DNA of 22,843 nt, from assembly GCA_947628075.1 (NCBI GenBank), contig CANQYF010000010.1, forward strand, positions 1 through 22,843. The letters run 5' to 3'. A model generated the notes under the pieces. It saw nothing but the letters and a program-made list of their open reading frames with translations. It did not search any database and was not told the DNA's origin. Positions within the stretch are counted from its first letter, which is position 1; the number at the start of each line of letters is the position of its first letter. A program made the translations under genes and the position numbers. Below are positions 13,969 through 20,990 of the stretch, piece after piece. The DNA comes from an uncultured Bacilli bacterium (lineage in GTDB: Bacteria; Bacillota_I; Bacilli_A; RF39; UBA660).

Positions 13969-16165
13969 CTTTTATAACTCCTTCAATTATTTCTTTAACT
14001 TCTTCATATGTTTCATCTAAAAATTCTAAACGAAAATTTTTTATTCCTAAATTTTTTAAAGTATTAATATCTTTTCTCAAATCTGTTAAATTAGTATTCA
14101 TAATCGTTGTACTATGAGTTAGGGGATTACTTTCTAATTTATAGAGCTTTTTATTACGATCTTCAAGATAATACTTCTTATCATTTTGACAGGCATGACA
14201 AACTTTATCTTTATTAACAAGATAATTTAAAGGACAATACTTCATTATCATTAATTCAATATGACCAAATATTAATACTTCAATATTATTTTTATTATTA
14301 TAATTACTCATTATATCTTTAATATTATCTAAACTATTTTCTGGTGATATTGTAATAACACTTGCATACTTATTTAAATAATCCAATGTATAATGATTAG
14401 TTACATTCAAAAAATAATCAGCTCGATTGTTAGGATATTTAACTAAACTAGCATAATCTGTAACAAGTAGTTTATCATAAGTATAGTTATGATTTAGATT
14501 ATCTCTTGAAATACGATAAATTAAATCATCTTGATAAAGTTTGGGATTACTTACAATAATATTTTTTAAATTCAAATCAAAGCATGCTTGTAATTGTTCT
14601 TTAGTTTTAACAAGAACACTTATCCCTCTACTATCTTTTTCTTTTACTTCTCTTTTAAATTCTTTTTCAAGATAATTTACTTTTTTATTTTCTCTAATAT
14701 TTTTTAACTCATCTAAAGCATCTCTTCTTAAGTTTTTTAAAGTACCTACTGGTATAAATATATCTTTATCCATATCTATATTAATTAAATCAATCTTAAA
14801 AGGAGAATCACCTAATTTAGTTAAAACTTCTTGCACTCTTTCTCTATTAATCGGAGCATTAATTGATTTTTCAATTTCCTTTTCACTATTTAAACAGATA
14901 TTATTTTCCCCATCCGTTACTTTTAACTTTAATTTTTCCCCTACTTTAGCCTCTAGATTCATTTTAACTAAAACCTTTTTATATCCATTTGGATACATTT
15001 CGACAATAGGTTTAGTAAGCATAACATCATCTAAAGTTTTCAAATCCATAAAATTATCTAAATAGATAGTAGTATCTTTAACTCCTTCATTTATTAATTT
15101 ATCATGTTCATTATAAATAAAATTAACATTAATACCAATATTATGATTTTTAAAACGAATACCCTCAAATTGTTTTAAATTATGTATTAGTTTAAATTGA
15201 ATTTTTTTTGGTGTTACTTTAGTAACTTCGCCAATTTTAAGGCCAATATGATTAGGAGATTTTATATTCATAATATCCTTATCATTAAATAAATATCCTT
15301 TAGTATATTCTCTATTAAAAATAGCCTTTAATAAATCAAAATCACTTTTTTCTACTAACAATTCTTTATTATTTTCATAACTATCAATGAGTTTACGATA
15401 AATTCTGGTTACTACTGCCACATATTCAGGGCTTTTCATCCGTCCTTCAATTTTAAAACAAGTAACATCACTTGCCATGAGTTTTGCAAAGTCATTTATT
15501 GAACATAAATCTTTTGGACTTAATAAATAATCGCCATCAGTTTTAATTAAATTATTATCCTCATATAATTTATAAGGAAGACGACACATTCCGGCACATT
15601 CGCCACGATTACCACTTCTATTTAAAATAAGCGACGAAAAAAGACATTGACCACTGTAAGAGATACATAAAGAGCCATGAATAAAAACTTCTTTTTCTAA
15701 ATTAGTTTTAATATTACTGATATAATCAAGGGGAAGTTCCCGAGCAAATACGACCCGTTTTACTCCTAAATTTTCTAAAAATTTTAAAGTTTCTTCGGAA
15801 TGATTATGCATTTGTGTTGACGCATGAATTTCTAAATTAGGAAGAGTTTCATGTACTAAATTAATTAACCCTACATCTTGCATTATAAGAGCGTCCACTC
15901 CTATTTTATGTAATGTTTTTATATACTCTAGAGCTTCATCTATTTCTGATTCATATATTAAAGTATTAACAGTTATATAAATTTTAACCCCATATAAATG
16001 ACATAATTTAGTAGCATCTAGAATATCATCGATTGTAAAGTTAGGAGCAAAAGCTCTAGCCCCAAATTTCTTGCCACCCAAATAAACCGCATCAGCTCCA
16101 TTATGGATCGCGGCCTTTAAAGCATCAAGACTACCAACAGGCACTAGTAACTCATGTTTAATCAT
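13958..16165 (-). CDS. Peptidase U32 family protein with DUF3656, RlhA-like
   Basis: E. coli RlhA of this family is needed to hydroxylate 23S rRNA C2501, so an RNA-modifying role fits better than proteolysis. The 735-residue protein opens with ELLVPVGSLDALKAAIHNGADAVYLGG. It has the Cys set C167, C174, C190 and C194 within GSLCISYSGQC and GNRGECAGMCR, likely [4Fe-4S] ligands. The FKIEGRMKSPEYVA segment comes next, then a DUF3656-type region with beta-rich segments (about 330-500) and a C-terminal extension with more Cys (CPLNY, CHACQ). The start is the ATG at 16165 after GGAGTGAG; a longer frame to 16186 is not needed. It overlaps the RluA gene by 8 nt. The exact target here is inferred. Confidence 0.85.
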   Translation of the reverse strand: MIKHELLVPVGSLDALKAAIHNGADAVYLGGKKFGARAFAPNFTIDDILDATKLCHLYGVKIYITVNTLIYESEIDEALEYIKTLHKIGVDALIMQDVGLINLVHETLPNLEIHASTQMHNHSEETLKFLENLGVKRVVFARELPLDYISNIKTNLEKEVFIHGSLCISYSGQCLFSSLILNRSGNRGECAGMCRLPYKLYEDNNLIKTDGDYLLSPKDLCSINDFAKLMASDVTCFKIEGRMKSPEYVAVVTRIYRKLIDSYENNKELLVEKSDFDLLKAIFNREYTKGYLFNDKDIMNIKSPNHIGLKIGEVTKVTPKKIQFKLIHNLKQFEGIRFKNHNIGINVNFIYNEHDKLINEGVKDTTIYLDNFMDLKTLDDVMLTKPIVEMYPNGYKKVLVKMNLEAKVGEKLKLKVTDGENNICLNSEKEIEKSINAPINRERVQEVLTKLGDSPFKIDLINIDMDKDIFIPVGTLKNLRRDALDELKNIRENKKVNYLEKEFKREVKEKDSRGISVLVKTKEQLQACFDLNLKNIIVSNPKLYQDDLIYRISRDNLNHNYTYDKLLVTDYASLVKYPNNRADYFLNVTNHYTLDYLNKYASVITISPENSLDNIKDIMSNYNNKNNIEVLIFGHIELMIMKYCPLNYLVNKDKVCHACQNDKKYYLEDRNKKLYKLESNPLTHSTTIMNTNLTDLRKDINTLKNLGIKNFRLEFLDETYEEVKEIIEGVIKDAK

Positions 16166-16802
16166 TAAACTCACTCCATATTCCACCTTTTGGCATTAAT
16201 TTAAAATCCATTACTTCATCTTTTACCGGGTGTTTAAATTTCAAATGATAAGCATATAACGCAATTTGTTTTCTATCTTCCTTACCATATAATTGATCAC
16301 CATATAAAGGACAATTTCTACTTGCAAATTGCAGACGAATTTGATGATGGCGCCCTGTAATTAAATTAACTTTAACTAAATTTAAATTATTATGTTTTTT
16401 AAGAAGTTCATACTCTAATTTAGCATATTTACCATTTTCCGTGATAATACTTTTTTCATTTACTTTCTCAATGTAATCTTCCATAATACCTTTTTTATTT
16501 ATATTACCATAACAAACTAGTAAATATTCTTTTATCATCTCATGGTTTTGAATCATTTTAGAAAGCCGAGATGCAGCTTTACTTGTTTTAGCAAAAACCA
16601 TAATTCCTCCGACTGGTCTATCTAAACGATGAACAAGTCCCAAATAGACATTTCCTGGTTTTTGATATTTTTCTTTCAAATATTTCTTTATAATTGTTAG
16701 TAAATCTAAGTCTTTTGTATAATCACTTTGGCATAAAACATTTGGCTTTTTTTCCACTACTATTAAGTGATTATCTTCATATAAAATATTTAAATTATTC
16801 AT
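16158..16802 (-). CDS. RluA-family pseudouridine synthase
   Basis: Isomerises uridine to pseudouridine in rRNA or tRNA. The 214-residue protein has the family signature VHRLDRPVGGIMVFAK (57-72) with catalytic Asp61, then ASRLSKMIQNHEMIKEYL, and TGRHHQIRLQFAS near 145-157. It has no N-terminal S4 domain, so it is the short single-domain type and the target cannot be assigned from sequence. The ATG lies within the last codons of the methyltransferase gene (8-nt overlap), and its own end overlaps the U32 start, which indicates one tightly coupled operon. Confidence 0.92.
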   Translation of the reverse strand: MNNLNILYEDNHLIVVEKKPNVLCQSDYTKDLDLLTIIKKYLKEKYQKPGNVYLGLVHRLDRPVGGIMVFAKTSKAASRLSKMIQNHEMIKEYLLVCYGNINKKGIMEDYIEKVNEKSIITENGKYAKLEYELLKKHNNLNLVKVNLITGRHHQIRLQFASRNCPLYGDQLYGKEDRKQIALYAYHLKFKHPVKDEVMDFKLMPKGGIWSEFND

Positions 16803-17646
16803 TTTCTACTCTTCCTGTAATACCACAAGATAAATAAAGATTACTATTTTCAATAGGTAAGCATAAATCATCAACTAAGATTTTTTTATCTGGAAAATTA
16901 ATTTTTAAAATATTTTCTAAAGATACATTAGGTAAATTAGTTGAATAAGTATTTATTATAAAGAATAAGAAATTATCTTCTAATATTTCTTTACAAGATT
17001 TAATTAAATTTTCTAAATCAGTATCTAATTGCCATACTTCCCCATTAGCGCCCCTTCCATAACTAGGAGGGTCCATAATAATAGCATCATATTTATTTCC
17101 TCTTCTTATTTCTCTTTTGACAAATTTTATAACATCATCAACTAAATAACGAACCGGTTTATCTTCTAAATTATTAAGTTTAACATTTTCTTTTGCCCAC
17201 TCAATCATCCCTTTTGATGAATCGACATGAGTAACTTTTGCCCCAGCTTTAAGACATGCGACAGTAGCACCACCAGTATAAGCAAATAAATTTAAAACTT
17301 TAACTTCTTTATTACTTTCTTTTATCTTATTCATGGCATAATCCCAATTACAAGCTTGTTCGGGAAAAATTCCTGTATGTTTAAAGCCCATTTCTTTAAT
17401 TAAAAATTTTAAATCATTATATTTAATAACCCAACTTTCAGGGGTTTTTAATTTATTCTCCCAATGTCCTCCACCCGTATTACTACGATGATAGATTGCA
17501 TTTATTTTATATTCAGAAAAGTCACCTAAATCCCAAGTAACTACGGGATCCGGTCTTAAAAGCAAAATATCTTTCCAACTTTCTAGTTTCATACCTTTAC
17601 TAGTTTTAATTATTTTATAATCTTGCCAATTATTACTTACTAACAT
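16795..17646 (-). CDS. Class I SAM-dependent methyltransferase, COG1092/RlmI-like
   Basis: Probably an rRNA methyltransferase. SAM motif I is VLNLFAYTGGAT (117-128), followed by the acidic HVDSSKGMIEWAKENVKLN. The catalytic-type motif is DPPSYGRG (182-189), close to DPPKF of RlmI/RlmK. An N-terminal beta-rich region (1-100) is present, but I see no clear PUA domain, so the target is open. The start is the ATG at 17646, five bases after AGGTGA; a GTG at 17655 lies inside that binding site. A TATAAT box sits just upstream, making this the first gene of the methyltransferase-RluA-U32-tex unit. Confidence 0.82.
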   Translation of the reverse strand: MLVSNNWQDYKIIKTSKGMKLESWKDILLLRPDPVVTWDLGDFSEYKINAIYHRSNTGGGHWENKLKTPESWVIKYNDLKFLIKEMGFKHTGIFPEQACNWDYAMNKIKESNKEVKVLNLFAYTGGATVACLKAGAKVTHVDSSKGMIEWAKENVKLNNLEDKPVRYLVDDVIKFVKREIRRGNKYDAIIMDPPSYGRGANGEVWQLDTDLENLIKSCKEILEDNFLFFIINTYSTNLPNVSLENILKINFPDKKILVDDLCLPIENSNLYLSCGITGRVENE

Positions 17647-17665
17647 AAATTTCACCTACAAATTA

Positions 17666-17671
17666 ATTATA
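17666..17671 (-). promoter_or_regulatory. -10 box of the RNA-modification operon
   Basis: TATAAT on the minus strand, 19 nt before the methyltransferase ATG. The -35 region is poor (TATGTT at 17-nt spacing). The predicted leader is about 12 nt, just enough for AGGTGA. Confidence 0.5.
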
Positions 17672-17699
17672 CAATAAAAATTAAAAATAACATAATATT

Positions 17700-17733
17700 T
17701 AAAAATCAAATTAGCTTTTAAACTAATCTGATT
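17700..17733 (-). terminator. Terminator of lgt-trxB
   Basis: On the minus strand AATCAGATTAG (17723-17733) pairs with CTAATTTGATT (17704-17714), 11 bp with one G-U pair, followed by TTTTTAAA. It starts at the trxB stop codon and separates that transcript from the RNA-modification operon. Confidence 0.7.
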
Positions 17734-18622
17734 AATTACTTATTTTAGATATATTACTAACGGCATAGATGGCATCGCTAGCAGCAGTCACTAACTGATA
17801 AATATCTTTTTTAATAACATCACCAATTGCATAAATACCATCTATATCTGTTTCATATTTTTCATTTACTTTAATATACCCTTGTTCATCTAAAATACCT
17901 AAGTCACTAAACATATCAGTATTTGGCTTATAGCCAATGTAAATGAACACACCTTCAACATTTAATGTTTGGCCATTATCTAGAATTACACTTTCAATTT
18001 TATTATCTTTTTCTTGATATTCTTTTATATTAACATTATAAATTATTTCTATATTAGATGTTTTTTTTACTTTTGTTTCTAATATTTTTTCGCCTTTAAA
18101 TCTATCTTTTCTATTTAATAAATAAACTTTATGACAAATTCTTGCTAAATATAATGATTCTTGAAGTGCACTTGAGCCACTACCAATCACCGCAATATCT
18201 TTATCTTTATAAAAAGCTCCATCACATGTAGCGCAAGTACTAATTCCTCTACCTAACAAATCTTTTTCATTATCTAACCCTAAATATTTAGGCTTTGTCC
18301 CTGTCGCTATTATTACTTTACTAGCTAAATATTCACCATTACTGGTAATAACTTTTTTTGTATCTTTATCTACTTCTATTTTTTTTACTTCTTCAAATTT
18401 ATAAGGAATTTCTAAATCTTTAACTTGATCAAGTAGTTTTAAGGAAAAATCTACTCCTTTAATATTTAAAAGACCAGGATAATTACTAACCATTTCGATG
18501 TTGTTTAACATTCCTCCGGGTGTTCCTTTATCGATAAGTAAAACATTTAAATTACCCCTTTTAGCATAAATACCAGCGGTTATACCACCAATACCCATAC
18601 CAATAATTATTAAATCATACAT
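17732..18622 (-). CDS. trxB: Thioredoxin reductase (NADPH/FAD)
   Basis: A 296-residue flavoprotein that reduces thioredoxin or a related CxxC partner. FAD site GMGIGG (8-13); redox-active C130-A-T-C133 in the STCATCDGAFY segment; NADPH Rossmann motif GSGSSA (147-152); FAD-binding GIYAIGDV near the C terminus. Length and order match low-molecular-weight TrxB. No thioredoxin gene is in the window. GGAGGG precedes the ATG, and lgt ends nine bases upstream, so the two are co-transcribed, an arrangement also seen in other Firmicutes. Confidence 0.93.
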   Translation of the reverse strand: MYDLIIIGMGIGGITAGIYAKRGNLNVLLIDKGTPGGMLNNIEMVSNYPGLLNIKGVDFSLKLLDQVKDLEIPYKFEEVKKIEVDKDTKKVITSNGEYLASKVIIATGTKPKYLGLDNEKDLLGRGISTCATCDGAFYKDKDIAVIGSGSSALQESLYLARICHKVYLLNRKDRFKGEKILETKVKKTSNIEIIYNVNIKEYQEKDNKIESVILDNGQTLNVEGVFIYIGYKPNTDMFSDLGILDEQGYIKVNEKYETDIDGIYAIGDVIKKDIYQLVTAASDAIYAVSNISKISN

Positions 18623-18631
18623 ATTACCCTC

Positions 18632-19447
18632 CTAAAACATAACTGGACCATTTTGTTCTTCGTTATATAAATCTTCAAAACGCCCCTTACGACTTAAAAT
18701 CATGAAAATAATTAGGCCAACAACGAATGCCCCCACAGAGACAATTTGAGCAACTCTAAAACCACCTAACATTAATGAATCAGTTCTTAATGCTTCTATA
18801 AAAAATCTTATTAAACCATAATACATCATATATATACATGTTAATTGGCCTCTTTTTAAATAACGATAACGCCTAACAAATAAGAGAATAATAAAGCCAA
18901 GTAAACATAATAAACTTTCATATAAGAATGTTGGATGGTAATAAACATTACCTATTTTCATGCCATTAACAATAAATTCTGGTAAATGTAAAACATTTTT
19001 TAAAAAATAATAACTAGTCGCTGCCCCGTGAGCTTCACTATTAAAAAAGTTTCCCCATCTTCCTATTGCTTGGGCAAGTAAAAGAGGCACTACTACCATG
19101 TCAGTTATTTTATAAGAATTAATATTATACTTTTTAGTATAAAATAGAAGGGTTATAAAACCACCTATTATACCGCCATGAATAGCAAGCCCACCTTTCC
19201 ATATTTTAAGTATTTCAACGGGATTATTTTTATAAAACTCAAAATTAAATAAACAATAATAAGCTCTAGCACAGATAATTCCTATAACAATTACCCAAAA
19301 TGCTAAATTAATTATAAATTCAGATGGTATATTAAATCTTTTTGCTTCTCTTATTACCATAATTATAGCTAAAAACATTCCTATAAGTAACATAATAGAA
19401 TACCATCTTATATCAAAACCAAAAATACTAAACGCTATTGGATTCAT
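18632..19447 (-). CDS. lgt: Prolipoprotein diacylglyceryl transferase
   Basis: This membrane enzyme attaches diacylglycerol to the lipobox Cys of prolipoproteins, the first lipoprotein maturation step. The 271-residue protein has about seven hydrophobic segments, GGLAIHGGIIGG (85-96) with the conserved His, and the family signature GRWGNFFNSEAHG (129-141). The terminal FRVAQIVS segment also fits. The start is the ATG at 19447 after AGGAGTGG; a GTG at 19456 is inside the binding site and is rejected. Its presence shows that the host makes lipoproteins, although none of the surface proteins here has a lipobox. Confidence 0.96.
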   Translation of the reverse strand: MNPIAFSIFGFDIRWYSIMLLIGMFLAIIMVIREAKRFNIPSEFIINLAFWVIVIGIICARAYYCLFNFEFYKNNPVEILKIWKGGLAIHGGIIGGFITLLFYTKKYNINSYKITDMVVVPLLLAQAIGRWGNFFNSEAHGAATSYYFLKNVLHLPEFIVNGMKIGNVYYHPTFLYESLLCLLGFIILLFVRRYRYLKRGQLTCIYMMYYGLIRFFIEALRTDSLMLGGFRVAQIVSVGAFVVGLIIFMILSRKGRFEDLYNEEQNGPVMF

Positions 19448-19466
19448 TATATCCACTCCTGTTTTT

Positions 19467-19495
19467 ATTATAAACTAAAATAATATTTATGAAAA
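19467..19495 (-). promoter_or_regulatory. Candidate promoter of lgt-trxB
   Basis: TTTTCA (19490-19495), 17-nt spacer, TATAAT (19467-19472) on the minus strand, 19 nt before the lgt ATG. The -35 and spacer lie inside an AT-only palindrome (19477-19504). Confidence 0.55.
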
Positions 19496-19504
19496 TATTA
19501 TTTT
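19477..19504. repeat. AT-only 12-bp inverted repeat
   Basis: AAAATAATATTT, loop ATGA, AAATATTATTTT is a perfect 12-bp palindrome between the 475-residue surface-protein gene and lgt. It could be a weak terminator for the upstream gene, with T-rich flanks, or a site acting on the lgt promoter that it overlaps. The choice cannot be made by eye. Confidence 0.5.
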
Positions 19505-19547
19505 AATTTTTTTACAAAAGTTTTAATTTATTCGTTTATTATAAGCA

Positions 19548-20975
19548 TTATTCATTAACAATAAAAGGATCTACAAGTGTACCTATTCCTGATGTGATTA
19601 TTGTGCCTCTTTCTAAATAAAATACAGGACGAAAAAGATTATTTGTATAATGAACATAGCTACACCATGCACAATATTGGCCAGTCGAATTTATAGACGT
19701 CGCTCTTGCTCCATTAGTCATCTTCATTCCCCCATCCATCGTCCATTCATTTTGGTCTACATAATCATCATCATTATGACTTAAATGCATCCAACTTGTT
19801 ATAAGTACTTCTGCTTTATTAGCAGTACCTCCTTCAATATTTTTTACATAATCATTAGTTGTTAATAATCCTATTTTAGCATCTATCTTATAACTAGTAT
19901 TACGATTAAAATACGCGGCATATTTATCCCAATTATAAGTATCTGCTATTTTGGTTAACCAACCTTCTGGTAAGTATTCTGTTCCTATAAATACATTATT
20001 TCCTTCATCTAACCCATTTAATCTTTTATATAATTGACTCTCTGGCCAAGATAGATCTTTAGATGAATTATTATGCCATACTTCAGTTTGAGGTAAAGCC
20101 TCTTTTTTAATTATCTTTAATTGGCCATCTTCATTTATTCCTATGATTCTATACATATATTTATCTGTATCTTGTGTACATTCATTCTTATCATATGTTC
20201 CAAAACATATATAGTTATTTGTTACTTCTTCATATGTCCCTTGATATCTAAATAAACTAGTGTCTTTAGTACTACTTAAGGTTTTATTTATATCATACTT
20301 TCTTATATATTCTTCGGTTTCATTTATCCCTATATCACATGTTAAATTTTGCATCTCAATTTCCACATTTATCTTTTTATCTGCTAAATAATTTTGTTCT
20401 ATATCTTTATTCTCTATACTTACATAACCATTTATTGTATTACTATCTCCACTTATTACATTTATCTCAATTGGTATTATTATTTCACCATTTGTACTTT
20501 GTAATTCTGATAAATCTATTTTCTCAGTTATGTTTCCTCCATCTAGTACCAAGTAAGCATCATCTTTTTTGATGACACTTCCCATACTACCATTTGTTAT
20601 ATCTAATTTTATTTTTATTTCACCATTACACTTATATCTATTATTTTCTTCTTCTTTGGTTGCTGTTAATTTTATTAAATCATGTCTTCCTTCTACTCTC
20701 TCAGTTAAAAAATCTAGTTCTTCATCAGCATAATAATATCCTTCATTATATTTTGACATTTCACTTCCTCTTAGATTTATATGAAGATTATTGACAACAT
20801 TTTGAAGGGTTATTGTATCTACTTTACCTGTTGATGCAGTTACTATAGTTGGGGTATTAGAAGAGTAATTCACTTCAACAGAAAAATAGGCATATGATGC
20901 CCCAACAAGTAATACTAACAAGAATAATATTCCTATTATTAGTTTTATATCGATTATTTTCTTTCCTCTTGCCAT
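19548..20975 (-). CDS. Exported two-part surface protein with SipW-type leader and RF39-type C-terminal domain
   Basis: The 475-residue protein has a membrane leader (11-31) ending in VGASYAYF, which resembles the SipW-type signal of TasA/CalY proteins. A beta-rich domain (about 40-215) follows with Cys116 and Cys213. The ending LADKKINVEIEMQ is faintly like the end of TasA, which is my inference. The C-terminal part (253-475) has NNYICFGTYDKNEC (C257-x8-C266), KYMYRIIGINEDGQLKIIK, IGLLTTNDYV, CAWC (434-437) and RPVFYLERGTIITSGIGTLVDPF. It matches the 10044-11216 protein there. AGAGGA precedes the ATG, 15 nt after its paralogue's stop. No SipW peptidase or LPXTG motif is seen. Function unknown. 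Confidence 0.7.
   Translation of the reverse strand: MARGKKIIDIKLIIGILFLLVLLVGASYAYFSVEVNYSSNTPTIVTASTGKVDTITLQNVVNNLHINLRGSEMSKYNEGYYYADEELDFLTERVEGRHDLIKLTATKEEENNRYKCNGEIKIKLDITNGSMGSVIKKDDAYLVLDGGNITEKIDLSELQSTNGEIIIPIEINVISGDSNTINGYVSIENKDIEQNYLADKKINVEIEMQNLTCDIGINETEEYIRKYDINKTLSSTKDTSLFRYQGTYEEVTNNYICFGTYDKNECTQDTDKYMYRIIGINEDGQLKIIKKEALPQTEVWHNNSSKDLSWPESQLYKRLNGLDEGNNVFIGTEYLPEGWLTKIADTYNWDKYAAYFNRNTSYKIDAKIGLLTTNDYVKNIEGGTANKAEVLITSWMHLSHNDDDYVDQNEWTMDGGMKMTNGARATSINSTGQYCAWCSYVHYTNNLFRPVFYLERGTIITSGIGTLVDPFIVNE
20883..20975 (-). repeat. Leader-coding direct repeat, copy B (first 31 codons)
   Basis: The first 93 bases of this gene match the first 93 of the neighbouring gene (22677-22769) at 84 positions, about 90%. 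Similarity drops sharply after codon 31. Confidence 0.85.
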
Positions 20976-20990
20976 ATATTTTCCTCTTTT

